Assembly: GCA_035477215.1 (NCBI GenBank)
Contig: DATIKU010000014.1
Coordinates: 161,684 to 225,683, forward strand
DNA from: Spirochaetota bacterium
Lineage (GTDB): Bacteria > Spirochaetota > UBA4802 > UBA5368
Length of the DNA: 64,000 bases
Reading direction: 5' to 3'
The position numbers and the translations under genes were made by a program. Below, in pieces: positions 8,462 to 17,358 of this stretch. The notes beneath the pieces were generated by a model, which saw nothing but the letters and a program-made list of their open reading frames with translations, was not told the origin of the DNA and did not search any database. Position 1 is the first letter of the stretch, and each line of letters opens with the position of its first letter.

Positions 8462-9907
8462 ATGAAGAATACCAAAGGCGAGCTCTCACTCTGGAACAAG
8501 ATCGCGTTCGGCATGGGCGACATCTACGGCGGCGGGTCGATGATCATCGTGGGCATCTATTATCTTTATTTTCTGACCGACGTGGTGGGCTTGAGCCCGG
8601 CGCTCGCGGGCACGGTGCTCCTGGTCAGCAAGATCTGGGACGCGGTCAACGACCCGCTCATGGGGGTCATCACCGACCGCACCCGTACGCGCTTCGGGCG
8701 GAGGCGGCCGTTTCTCCTCGCGGGGATCGCCTTCATCTTCCTCTCGTATTTCATGCTCTGGTATCCGGTGAGCTACGAGAGCGAGGTCGCGCGATTCGCG
8801 TTCGTGCTCCTGGCCTATCTCTTCTTCGACGCGGTGATCACGCTGGTCATGGTGCCCTACAACGCGCTCGCCTCCGAGCTGACGCTCGACTATGCCGAGC
8901 GCACCTCGCTCATCTCCATCCGCATGGGATTTTCGATGTTCTCCTCGATCCTCTGCGCGGTCGTGCCGATGGAGATCATCAAGATGATCCCGGATGTGCG
9001 CGTGGGCCACATGGTCATGGGCGCGAGCTTCGGGCTCTTTTTCGCGCTTCCCTTCCTGGCGACCTTCTTCTATACAAAGGAGCGGCCGGAGTTCCAGGAG
9101 GCGGTGCCCGAGTTCAACCTGGTCAAATCCTACCGCGAGCCATTCAGGATAAAGTCGTTCCTGCACGTGATGAGCATGTATCTTTTCGCCTTCGTTGCCA
9201 TGGACGTGGTGATGGCGATCGTCATCTATTTCATGACGCACTACATGAAGCGCGGCGGGGACACCAACTACGTGCTCGGCGCGCTCCTCATCACCCAGCT
9301 ATGCGTCATCCCGGCGTACTACTGGTTAAGCCGCAAGACGAGCAAGAAGACCGGTTTCATAATCGCGGTCTGCCTCTGGATGGCGGTGATGGTGTACAGC
9401 TTCTTCATAACGCCCGATTCGGGCCGCACGTCGGTCTTCATCTTCGGCAGCGCGATGGGTCTTGCCACCGGCGGGGTGGTGGTGATGCTCTATGCCATAT
9501 TCCCCGACCTGCCCGACGTCGACGAGCTCGTTACCGGGATGCGCCGGGAGGGTGTCTACGCGGGCCTTCTCACCTTCATGCGCAAGCTCAGCTCGGCCCT
9601 CGCGATCTTCCTGATATCGCAGGCCATATCGCTCGCGGGTTACGTACCGCCGGTGAGCGAGACGATAGACGGCGTCACGAAGCTCGTGCAGCAGCCGCAA
9701 TCGGAAGGGTTTCTCCTGGTGCTCAGGGCGGTTTTCGCGGCCGTGCCGATGGCGCTGCTGGCCCTCTGCCTGCTCTTCGCCCTCGGGTTTCCGCTCACGC
9801 CCCAGGTCCATGCACGGCTCAAGGACTTCCTGGCCCGCCGTCGCGCCGGCGGCATGACGGACGAGCTTGCGGCCGAGGAAAAGCGGCTGAAGGATATACT
9901 GGTCTGA
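8462..9907 (+). CDS. GPH-family sugar:cation symporter (MelB-like)
   Basis: A 481-residue membrane protein with about 12 hydrophobic segments. The N-terminal half reads like glycoside-pentoside-hexuronide symporters: KIWDAVNDPLMGVITDRT (cation-site Asp) followed by RFGRRRPFLL. It should import a glycoside, uronide or related sugar with a cation across the inner membrane. A strong AAAGGAGG precedes the ATG. It lies 211 bases after the oxidoreductase gene. It is the only transporter in the cluster and so likely brings in its substrate. Confidence 0.92.
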   Translation: MKNTKGELSLWNKIAFGMGDIYGGGSMIIVGIYYLYFLTDVVGLSPALAGTVLLVSKIWDAVNDPLMGVITDRTRTRFGRRRPFLLAGIAFIFLSYFMLWYPVSYESEVARFAFVLLAYLFFDAVITLVMVPYNALASELTLDYAERTSLISIRMGFSMFSSILCAVVPMEIIKMIPDVRVGHMVMGASFGLFFALPFLATFFYTKERPEFQEAVPEFNLVKSYREPFRIKSFLHVMSMYLFAFVAMDVVMAIVIYFMTHYMKRGGDTNYVLGALLITQLCVIPAYYWLSRKTSKKTGFIIAVCLWMAVMVYSFFITPDSGRTSVFIFGSAMGLATGGVVVMLYAIFPDLPDVDELVTGMRREGVYAGLLTFMRKLSSALAIFLISQAISLAGYVPPVSETIDGVTKLVQQPQSEGFLLVLRAVFAAVPMALLALCLLFALGFPLTPQVHARLKDFLARRRAGGMTDELAAEEKRLKDILV

Positions 9908-10038
9908 GCCGTATAAATGGATTTTTCGCATAACCGGAAAATCGAGCGGGAATGCTCCTCCCTCGTCGGGGGAATCCCCGCATCCTCAAGGTCCGCGCCG
10001 GACCGTGTTCTCAATGATCGGAAAGAGGCATAAGCATC

Positions 10039-12090
10039 ATGAAAAATAAAACCGGTGAACCGATGTTTCAGCACGAGTTCTTCGAGGCAACGAGCGCGAC
10101 CGACTATGTGTTCACCGGGTACGGAAGGCCGCCGAAGGGATATCCCGCCCACGAACGCGCCGACCGCTACTCACCGCGTCCCTTCGCGCCGGCCTACGAC
10201 GCCCGCCGCAGGGCGCTGCTCAACCACGCCATTACCAATCCCGCCCGCACCACCATGAAGGGACATTTTCGCGAGCTGGCGCGCCTTGCGCTCGGACGCG
10301 GTCCCATACATGCGGGCCTTCTCGGCGCGGCGCTCACCTATATCGATGAGCGGCGCGACTGTTCCGATTTCGTGATGCTCGGCATCGTGCGCATGCTCTA
10401 TCAGTTTCGGGAGAGCCGCCTGCTCGACCGGAAGCTCGTCGCGCGCGCGGAAAAGACCCTCCTATCGTTCAAGTACTGGCCTGACGAACCGGGGATCGAC
10501 TCCATGTGCACCTGGACCGAGAACCACCAGATAATGTTCGCGGCGAACGAGTATCTCGCCGGCCAGATCCTTCCCGACCGTGTGTTCGCCGGGAGCGGCC
10601 TTGCCGGCATCGAACGGATGGAGCGCTCGCGCGTGCGGATTTTGCGCTGGATGGAGATGCGCTACCTCACCGGCTTCAGCGAATGGCTCTCGAACGTGTA
10701 CTACGACGAGGACGTTACGGCGCTGGCGAACCTCGCGGACTTCTGCCGCGATGAAATCGTCGCCCGCCGCGCGGCCATCATCCTGGATCTCATGTTTTTC
10801 GATATGGCGCTCAACGGCCACAACGGCATCTTCGGCTCGACCCACGGCAGGAGCTATGCCAGGGAGAAGCGCTTTCCCTTTCTGGAGTCGACGACCGACA
10901 CCTCCAAACTGTTGTTCGGCACGGGCGTCTTCGCCGGCGAGGACAACATGAGCGCCATAACGCTCGCGCTCGGCGGTTATCGGCTGCCCCGCGTCATTTA
11001 TGAGATCGCGAATGACCGTGCGCCCGACGAAATCGAAAACCGCCAGCGCATGGGAATACGCCTCCGCGAGGCCGGGCGCTGGGGGCTCGATCTGAACGAT
11101 CCGGCCTGCGTGATGGAAACGCTCGGCCTCGAGGCCTATGCGCATCCGCTGACGATTACCGCGGTCACCCGGCTCTTCGACGCGTACCGCTGGTGGGAGA
11201 ACCGATTTTTCGCGATGTTCGCGTCGAAACGCCGTCTCCTCGCCGCGACGCGCGCGCTTGGGCTTCTGCCGCTGGTCGCACGGTTCTTCGAGAAGGACAT
11301 CACCCGCAACACCCGAGAAGAGGTGAACATCTACACTTATAAAACGCGCGAGTACATGCTCAGCTGTGCTCAGGACTACCGTCCGGGCTACGGCGGCGAC
11401 CAGCAGCATATATGGCAGGCGAGCCTTGGCGGTGAAGCGGTGTGTTTTACGACGCATCCGGGCAAATACGAGGACGGCTCCATTGGTTACTGGACCGGCT
11501 CGGGCAGGCTTCCGCGCGCGGCGCTGATCAAAAACGTGCTTTTGTGCGCGTACAACGTCCCCCGGCGCCCGGGGATTTACCATACCGACCGGTTGTTCTT
11601 TACGCACGCGTGGCTGCCGCGCGACCGCTTCGATGAGGTGCGCGAGCGTGCCGGCTGGGTGTTCGCACGGAAGGGCGGCGCGTACCTCGCGCTGCATTCT
11701 CAAAACGGGTATCGCTGGCAAAGCGAGGGGCCCGATGCCGGGCGCGAGCTCATAGCGGAGGGGGCGAGAAACATCTGGATATGCGAAATGGGCGACGCAC
11801 GGTGCAACGGCGGTTTCGATACGTTCGTTGACGTGATGGCAAACAGCGCGATATCCTTCAAGGGGGCCCGGGTGCGGTTCGAATCGCCCTCGAGGGGAAT
11901 TATCGAATTTGGCTGGAAAGGCCCCGTCAGGAACAGGGGCGTAACGGTGAACACCGGGGGCTATCGCCGCTACGATAATCCGTACTGCCGGGCGGAGTTT
12001 CCCCCGGATGAAATCGTGATCGGGCACGGCGCGCACCGGCTAAGGCTCGATTACCGTCGCGGCATCCGCGAGACGAGCGGGTATGTATAG
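10039..12090 (+). CDS. 683-residue protein of unknown function (possible polysaccharide lyase or hydrolase)
   Basis: I do not recognise this family with confidence. No signal peptide is visible, so it is probably cytoplasmic. The N-terminal 400 residues are helix-rich and Trp/Tyr-rich, with MCTWTENHQIMFAANEYL near 155 and GHNGIFGSTHGRSYAREK near 257; the C-terminal 250 residues look beta-rich, beginning after YGGDQQHIWQASLGGEAVC. A helical toroid followed by a beta-sandwich is the layout of several polysaccharide lyases, and the conserved-looking Asn, His, Tyr and Arg residues fit that chemistry, but this is inference. It sits between a GPH transporter and KDG kinase. An AAAGAGG ribosome-binding site precedes the ATG. 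Confidence 0.8.
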   Translation: MKNKTGEPMFQHEFFEATSATDYVFTGYGRPPKGYPAHERADRYSPRPFAPAYDARRRALLNHAITNPARTTMKGHFRELARLALGRGPIHAGLLGAALTYIDERRDCSDFVMLGIVRMLYQFRESRLLDRKLVARAEKTLLSFKYWPDEPGIDSMCTWTENHQIMFAANEYLAGQILPDRVFAGSGLAGIERMERSRVRILRWMEMRYLTGFSEWLSNVYYDEDVTALANLADFCRDEIVARRAAIILDLMFFDMALNGHNGIFGSTHGRSYAREKRFPFLESTTDTSKLLFGTGVFAGEDNMSAITLALGGYRLPRVIYEIANDRAPDEIENRQRMGIRLREAGRWGLDLNDPACVMETLGLEAYAHPLTITAVTRLFDAYRWWENRFFAMFASKRRLLAATRALGLLPLVARFFEKDITRNTREEVNIYTYKTREYMLSCAQDYRPGYGGDQQHIWQASLGGEAVCFTTHPGKYEDGSIGYWTGSGRLPRAALIKNVLLCAYNVPRRPGIYHTDRLFFTHAWLPRDRFDEVRERAGWVFARKGGAYLALHSQNGYRWQSEGPDAGRELIAEGARNIWICEMGDARCNGGFDTFVDVMANSAISFKGARVRFESPSRGIIEFGWKGPVRNRGVTVNTGGYRRYDNPYCRAEFPPDEIVIGHGAHRLRLDYRRGIRETSGYV

Positions 12091-12270
12091 ATACTTGATA
12101 CCGGGTGAATCAAGTGAAGGACCATCGGCTTACAGCGGCCTGCGGCGGAGAAGACCCGTGACTTGCAGTTTACCGGTAATGCATATCGTAATGGCAGAAC
12201 TGTCGCGAATCCCCGGATCATCGCCCTTCCCCCCGCTTTCGGATGGATCGTTATCCGGTTACGCAATAAC

Positions 12271-12284
12271 TTTACCATGGTATA
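12271..12284. promoter_or_regulatory. Palindrome upstream of the KDG kinase gene
   Basis: TACCATGGTA (12273-12282) is a perfect 10-bp palindrome inside the imperfect TTTACCATGGTATAA, about 24 bases before the kinase start. Its placement suits an operator, but its centre (CATG) is not the CG centre typical of LacI-family sites, and I found no second copy upstream of 1542, 8462 or 10039. Confidence 0.25.
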
Positions 12285-12305
12285 ACCGTTTGAGAGGTGC
12301 ATCAC

Positions 12306-13367
12306 ATGCGAATCGACGAAATCATGAAAAAAAGCGGCGGCGGGACCTGCGTGACGCTGGGAGAGCTCATGCTCCGTCTATCGCCCCCGGGCAAGGAACG
12401 CTTTTTGCAGAGCCCGCACTTCGAGGCGCGGTTCGGGGGCGGGGAGGCCAATGTTGCGGCGAGCCTCGCCATATTCGGTCATTCCGCGCGTTTTGTCACG
12501 GCACTCCCCGACAACGAGATCGGCCGCGCGGCGGTGCGCGACCTCCGCGGCTTCGGGGTGGACACCGGCTGCATCTTCCTGGTAAAGGACGCCCGCATGG
12601 GCATCTATTTCGCCGAAAAGGGCGCGAACCAGCGCGCCTCGGCGGTCATTTACGACAGGGATGGCGCCGCGATCAACAATCTCAATCCCGGTGATGTGGA
12701 CTGGGGCCGGGTTTTCGCCGGATGCGGCTGGTTTCACATCACCGGAATTACGCCCGCTCTTTCGCGAAACGCCGCAGACCTCGGCCTGCGCGCGGTTGCC
12801 GAGGCCAAAAAGCGCGGTGCGGTCATTTCCTGCGACCTCAATTATAGGGCGAAGTTATGGAAATACGGCAAAGCCGCGCGGGAAATAATGCCCGAAATCG
12901 CGCGCCATACCGACGTACTCATCGCCAACGAGGAGGACTGCCAGAAGTCGCTCGGGATAGGGGGCTTCGAGGTGAAGGGCGGCGGACTGGACGCCAGGAG
13001 ATACGAGGAGCTTACCCGCGCCGTGGCGGCGGCGTACCCGGACCTTGCCCTCATCGCCGTCACCCTCCGGGAGAGCGTATCGGCCGACGCCAACGGCTGG
13101 AGCGCGTGCTGCTTCGACGGGAAGGACTTTACGCTTTCATCGAAATACATGATAAACGACATCGTCGACCGTGTCGGCGCCGGCGACAGCTTCGCGGCGG
13201 GTCTCATCTACGGTATTTCGTCCCTTCCGACCGTAAAGGAGGCCCTGGAGTTCGCCGTGGCCGCCTCGTGCCTCAAGCACTCGATCGAGGGCGATTTCAA
13301 CCTCGCCACGGTGGCCGAAATAGCGCGGCTTGTGCGCGGAGAGTCGTCGGGGCGTATAAACAGGTAG
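12306..13367 (+). CDS. kdgK: PfkB-family sugar kinase, probable 2-keto-3-deoxygluconate kinase
   Basis: A 353-residue ribokinase-fold enzyme. It opens with [20 protein letters not shown], continues with [16 protein letters not shown], the glycine-rich sugar lid typical of KDG kinases, and has [16 protein letters not shown] near 293-308 with the catalytic Asp. KdgK phosphorylates KDG to KDPG for Entner-Doudoroff cleavage. The ATG at 12306 has GAGAGGTG 7 bases upstream and is preferred over the in-frame GTG at 12297. No KDPG aldolase gene is in the window. Specificity for KDG over other ketoses is likely but unproven. Confidence 0.85.
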   Translation: MRIDEIMKKSGGGTCVTLGELMLRLSPPGKERFLQSPHFEARFGGGEANVAASLAIFGHSARFVTALPDNEIGRAAVRDLRGFGVDTGCIFLVKDARMGIYFAEKGANQRASAVIYDRDGAAINNLNPGDVDWGRVFAGCGWFHITGITPALSRNAADLGLRAVAEAKKRGAVISCDLNYRAKLWKYGKAAREIMPEIARHTDVLIANEEDCQKSLGIGGFEVKGGGLDARRYEELTRAVAAAYPDLALIAVTLRESVSADANGWSACCFDGKDFTLSSKYMINDIVDRVGAGDSFAAGLIYGISSLPTVKEALEFAVAASCLKHSIEGDFNLATVAEIARLVRGESSGRINR

Positions 13368-13440
13368 AAATTAAATGTCAAGACCCGTACGCCTTTTTCC
13401 GAAAATTAAGACAGCATATTCCCGGGCGGTACCGAATCGA

Positions 13441-14940
13441 ATGACGATGATAAAAAACCTGAAAATTGCGGTTTCAGCGCTGACGGTGGCCCTGTCGGCG
13501 TGCCTGGTCTTGAGCACCGGCGCCAAAGCGGCCTTCCTCCTCGACAAGGAGGCGCCGGCGCGCGTGGAGAAAACGGAACCGGTGGCGCCGGCCAGGGCCG
13601 GGAGCGAGTTCCCACCGCACATTGCGACCAACATAAAGGCTCAGCCCGTGGCCGGGGTGAGGGGCGCTATCAGGATAAGCTGGGACGCGGATCCCACGGC
13701 CCCGAACGATTTTATCGTCGGTCGTTCGATGGAGATACCCGACACCGCCGGGAAGGCGGTCGCGGCGCGCTCGATCAAGATCGTTCCCGCCGCGCCGGGT
13801 TCGAGCGTCATCGATACCAACCTTCCGCCGGGCCGTTACTACTACGTCGTGCTCGCGCGGGAGAAAGTAATGTCCCACGATGTCGAGGTTTATCCCGACG
13901 TCAATTATACGGTAAATCCCGTCGTAATGGAAAGAGATGAGCCGATATCGACGCGCCCGGTCCTTCCCGACCAGGTCGCGCTTATCCACGCGCAGGCGAT
14001 AAACCAGACACATGTGGCGTTAAGCTGGAAAGGCGTATCCGGCCAGGGGATCACCTATACCGTCTATCGTGGCACGCAGCCGCTGTCCACGCCCGAGCGC
14101 CTGAAGAGCGCCGACAGTGTCGCGACCATCACCGACGGGCGTGAGTCGTATACGGACCGGGGTATCCAGGCTACCGGCAACTATTATTATGCCGTCACCA
14201 CCAGGGACATTGCGGGAAACGAAGATTTCCAGCTCACACCGGACCAGAGCTATATGACAAAGGGAGTGTATGTGGCCTTTATCTCCGAAGCCACGGTGTC
14301 GGGGCTTAAGGCCATTCCCGGGGATGATGGATCGATCAGACTCACCTGGAAGGGTGTCGGATCCGGTTCGGTCGAATACCTGGTATACCGTTACAACAGG
14401 CCGATTACGGACGTTCAGCGGCTGGCGCTTGCAACGCAGCTCGGCGTTGTCCGGGCGGGTGTGGAAGAATATATCGACAATAATCCGGGTAGGGACGTAC
14501 ATTATTACGCCGTATTTGTTCGTTTTCAGGATTCTTCCATAGAGAACACCATTAAACAGGGGCAGAACTGCACCATCGATCCGGTCGCGGCGCGGCGGAA
14601 GGCGGTTGCGCAAAAGGAGCCGCCCGTAATAATCGCGCCCCCGGCGAAAAAGGAGATCGCACGTCCAATTCCCGTTGAGACCGGGACGGTCGACGCTATA
14701 CTTCGCGAAACATTTTTCAAGGAGAAGTACTCCGCCTCGGCAAAAAAACTGGGAGATGTCGTACGCACTTCCGACAATGAGACCGAGGTCGCCAAGGCGC
14801 GCCTTTTCATCGGGCGTTCGCTCGTTGAGATGCGGCAGTACAGGAAGGCGATCGATTATTTTCTGATGCCCGACGTGAAAAAGCATTTTTCCAGAGAGGC
14901 GAAGTTCTGGAGTGAGTACGCAATTTCGAGGACGCGTTGA
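13441..14940 (+). CDS. Exported protein with fibronectin-III-like repeats
   Basis: A 499-residue protein with a signal peptide (Lys-containing start, then VSALTVALSACLVLSTGAKA). Three fibronectin-III-like units follow, each with an SW or TW strand and a YYYAV or YYYVV strand: about 75-140, 185-250 and 295-360. Residues about 435-495 look helical and TPR-like (AKARLFIGRSLVEMRQYRKA). FN3 units mediate protein or polysaccharide binding outside the cytoplasm. I use the ATG at 13441 because the signal peptide begins there; an upstream ATG at 13375 would bury it. It is probably cotranscribed with the TPR gene 86 bases downstream. Confidence 0.8.
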   Translation: MTMIKNLKIAVSALTVALSACLVLSTGAKAAFLLDKEAPARVEKTEPVAPARAGSEFPPHIATNIKAQPVAGVRGAIRISWDADPTAPNDFIVGRSMEIPDTAGKAVAARSIKIVPAAPGSSVIDTNLPPGRYYYVVLAREKVMSHDVEVYPDVNYTVNPVVMERDEPISTRPVLPDQVALIHAQAINQTHVALSWKGVSGQGITYTVYRGTQPLSTPERLKSADSVATITDGRESYTDRGIQATGNYYYAVTTRDIAGNEDFQLTPDQSYMTKGVYVAFISEATVSGLKAIPGDDGSIRLTWKGVGSGSVEYLVYRYNRPITDVQRLALATQLGVVRAGVEEYIDNNPGRDVHYYAVFVRFQDSSIENTIKQGQNCTIDPVAARRKAVAQKEPPVIIAPPAKKEIARPIPVETGTVDAILRETFFKEKYSASAKKLGDVVRTSDNETEVAKARLFIGRSLVEMRQYRKAIDYFLMPDVKKHFSREAKFWSEYAISRTR

Positions 14941-15026
14941 GCGCCGGGCTGCGATAACGCCCCTTTCGCCCCCGGTCCGCGCTTTCCGGGAGCGTGGCGC
15001 CATATACGAGGTGAGGAGATTCACTG

Positions 15027-16268
15027 ATGAAACCGAAACTGATTGTCGGCATGCTGCTTGTGGTACTTGGGGTCGGCGTTTTCGTATACAACGAAAACTT
15101 CCTGAAACCCGAGCGCGAGGCGCGCGAGATGATGGTGGAAGCGAAGATGATTTACGAGCGGGGAGACAAGGACTCGATCAACCAGGCCATCAATATCTTC
15201 ACCAAAGTGATAGCGAAGTATCCCTCGTCGCGGCTGATTCCCGATGCCTACTATTTGATAGGGCAGTGTTACGAACGCATTGGCCTCAACCGGCTTGCAT
15301 TTCTCAAATACAGCTATCTTATCAAGAACAACCATCCGTACCTCTCGGCCGATCTTCGCAAGGAAGTGATGATACGGCTGGCCCGCCTCAACGTGCTCAA
15401 GCAGTACAACGAGGAGGGGATCAATCAGCTTTATGGCCTGCTCAACGCCAATTATAACAAAGAGCTGCGCAGCCGCATTTATTCGGAGCTCGGCCACACG
15501 TATCTGCGTCTCGGCGAGTACCAGCGTTCCGGGAGGATGTTCGATATAGCCCTTGCCGAAAACGGGAGCAACGAGGAGGCCCTGGTCGGCAAGGCCCGCG
15601 TTTTCAAGCGCCTGGGCATGGACGACGACGCCTACGACACCTACGAGAATTTCCTGCGCTATTACGGCGCGGTAAGCCAGTATGCTTCCGACGTCCGCTC
15701 GGCCTACAGGGACCAGGCGTACAGGAGCGGCCTCGACGCGTTCGGGAAGGGGAGCTACGATAGGGCCATTTCGTTTTTCAGCAGGGTGCTGAAAAACTTC
15801 CCGGAAGACCGCCTCGCCGAAAACGCGATGTACTGGATCGGCGAGAGCAGCTTCGCGTTGCGCAGGTTCGATACGGCCATATCGTGGTTCAATCGCACGC
15901 TCGGGAATTCCTTTTATCACAAAGACCAGGATGCGCAGATAAAGAAGGGGTACGCGTATTTCCTCGGCAAGCGTTTCGACCTGGCCGCTCGGGAGTTTCA
16001 GACCTACCTGAGAAATTATCCAACGGGCCAGCACGCCGCCACGGCCCGGGAATGGAAGAGCATGAGCACGAAAGAGCTTCTCTATCGGATCGAGGGTAAA
16101 AAAGTTCCGGACGAAGGAGATGAGGATGATTCTGTCCCGCCCGAGGACTCCACGGGGAAGAGCCCTTCAGCCAGGGGGGAGAGCGACGAGGAGGTCGCCG
16201 GGGATTATGGATACGGAGGCGACATGAACGTCGAAAAAATTGAACTTGAAAATGTCGCGGAACTGTAG
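15027..16268 (+). CDS. Membrane-anchored TPR protein
   Basis: A 413-residue protein. Residues 5-20 form one hydrophobic segment (LIVGMLLVVLGVGVFV), an anchor or uncleaved signal, and the rest (about 30-345) is a run of TPR/YbgF-type helical repeats such as AYYLIGQCYERIGLNRLAF and AMYWIGESSFALRRFDTAI. The tail from 355 is acidic and disordered. Such proteins scaffold envelope complexes. A GTGAGGAG ribosome-binding site precedes the ATG. It follows the FN3 protein, which itself ends in TPR-like helices, so the two may work together. The partner is unknown. Confidence 0.85.
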   Translation: MKPKLIVGMLLVVLGVGVFVYNENFLKPEREAREMMVEAKMIYERGDKDSINQAINIFTKVIAKYPSSRLIPDAYYLIGQCYERIGLNRLAFLKYSYLIKNNHPYLSADLRKEVMIRLARLNVLKQYNEEGINQLYGLLNANYNKELRSRIYSELGHTYLRLGEYQRSGRMFDIALAENGSNEEALVGKARVFKRLGMDDDAYDTYENFLRYYGAVSQYASDVRSAYRDQAYRSGLDAFGKGSYDRAISFFSRVLKNFPEDRLAENAMYWIGESSFALRRFDTAISWFNRTLGNSFYHKDQDAQIKKGYAYFLGKRFDLAAREFQTYLRNYPTGQHAATAREWKSMSTKELLYRIEGKKVPDEGDEDDSVPPEDSTGKSPSARGESDEEVAGDYGYGGDMNVEKIELENVAEL

Positions 16269-16301
16269 ATGATGGCAATCACCCCGCTGAAAGCGGGGTG
16301 A

Positions 16302-17141
16302 TTGGCAAAAAGCCGCCATCACGCCGAGCAATCGGCCGGAGAGACTGAGCACACGCAGGCGGACACTCATTTTACTCAAAAACAGGAAAAAATGTTCACT
16401 AAATATTTTGAAGATGCGCAGAAACAACTCGTAAAAACCCCTTCCGGCGGCCGGGCTAAAACGCAGGTGAAGGCGAAGGGGAAGGCAACGCCCAAATCCG
16501 TCAAATCCGCCGATCCCGGCGCTGACGGCAAAATTGACATGCATGGATTGATGAAGACCATCGAGGGGATCGTTCCGCTTGAGCTTGATGTGGGCACACT
16601 CGGAATAATCGATCCCAGCGGATACTCTCCCGAAGGCGTCGATTTTATCACCTTCCGCCCATTGTGCAGGGACATGTCCGCGCTGATGGGCGGATACGTA
16701 CCCTCCGAACTGGTATACGGCACCTTCCACGTCTGCGGCGATTTCGGCAGGGAGAGCCTCCAGGGGGGCCTCAACAAGGTGATACAGGCCAAAAAGGTCA
16801 ACATCTTCACGGAGGACCGGCAGGACGTTCCGGCAATACCCGCATTCATTATCAGCGGCGGGGGCGGTATGAGACTGGAGGATGTAAAGGACACGATCGT
16901 CGATTACTACGTTTCAAAAAGTGTCGACTATATCCTCGAGTTCGACGTTCTGATGATCCTTAACAAGGGGCTTGTCGTTAAAAACTGGCGCGAAAAAAGG
17001 AGCTTCATCGCGCTCGAGACGGGTGCGGCCACACTCATGTGGTTCTACATCCTGATGCACGAATACCTCGACATGGAGCGTGGAAAGACCCTGGATCTCA
17101 GAAACTATGTAAAATATACGGAAAAGTACGCGGAATACTGA
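16302..17141 (+). CDS. Conserved-type protein resembling DUF6602, nuclease-like fold with altered active site
   Basis: A 279-residue frame from a TTG at 16302, or 249 residues from the ATG at 16392, which has ACAGGAAA just upstream; the ATG may be the real start because the first 30 residues are low-complexity. From about 85 the pattern GTLGIIDPSGYSPEGVDFI, VPSELVYGTFHVCG, then SLQGGLNKVIQAKKV recalls from memory the DUF6602 family, related to PD-(D/E)XK nucleases. There VYAVIEVK carries the catalytic Glu and Lys; here the equivalent is VYGTFHVC, so both would be lost. If so, it is a non-catalytic relative. A GC hairpin (16280-16301) precedes it. Function unknown. Confidence 0.7.
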   Translation: MAKSRHHAEQSAGETEHTQADTHFTQKQEKMFTKYFEDAQKQLVKTPSGGRAKTQVKAKGKATPKSVKSADPGADGKIDMHGLMKTIEGIVPLELDVGTLGIIDPSGYSPEGVDFITFRPLCRDMSALMGGYVPSELVYGTFHVCGDFGRESLQGGLNKVIQAKKVNIFTEDRQDVPAIPAFIISGGGGMRLEDVKDTIVDYYVSKSVDYILEFDVLMILNKGLVVKNWREKRSFIALETGAATLMWFYILMHEYLDMERGKTLDLRNYVKYTEKYAEY

Positions 17142-17238
17142 CCGATTTTATAAAAACCGGGTGATTTTTCGAAGGATTTTTCCCCGGGCAGCCGGCCGGG
17201 TGGAATGTCCGCTCCGCCGGGGCCCATCGCACATCCCG

Positions 17239-17253
17239 TCAATTTTATTGACG
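17239..17253. repeat. Perfect inverted repeat upstream of the vWA gene
   Basis: GTCAAT-TTT-ATTGAC, a perfect 6-bp arm repeat, lies 10 bases before the TTGACA -35 of the vWA gene. A second imperfect one, CTATT-GGTCCT-AATAG, follows the -10. The position suits a regulator site. No regulator is known. Confidence 0.4.
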
Positions 17254-17263
17254 ATAATTATTC

Positions 17264-17292
17264 TTGACAAAAACTGAAATTATTAATAGGCT
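17264..17292 (+). promoter_or_regulatory. Sigma-70-type promoter of the vWA gene
   Basis: TTGACA (17264-17269), 17-bp spacer, TAGGCT (17287-17292). The -35 is perfect and the -10 weak. It lies about 67 bases upstream of the GTG start. Confidence 0.55.
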
Positions 17293-17358
17293 ATTGGTCC
17301 TAATAGCGGTCAGGTTTTCTCTGCGTATAACAACACCCTCGGTAAGGAGCGGTAAAGA

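Noticed and set aside
8341..9933. 530-codon + strand frame overlapping the GPH transporter
   Set aside because: It is the GC-driven shadow of the transporter in another frame: Arg/His-rich, no domain. Its first 45 codons look slightly more protein-like but lack a ribosome-binding site.
10462..12036. 524-codon minus-strand frame opposite the 683-residue gene
   Set aside because: Antisense shadow in a GC-rich gene, no motif, start without ribosome-binding site.
14020..15024. 334-codon minus-strand frame opposite the FN3 gene
   Set aside because: Shadow; the + strand gene has a signal peptide and repeats.
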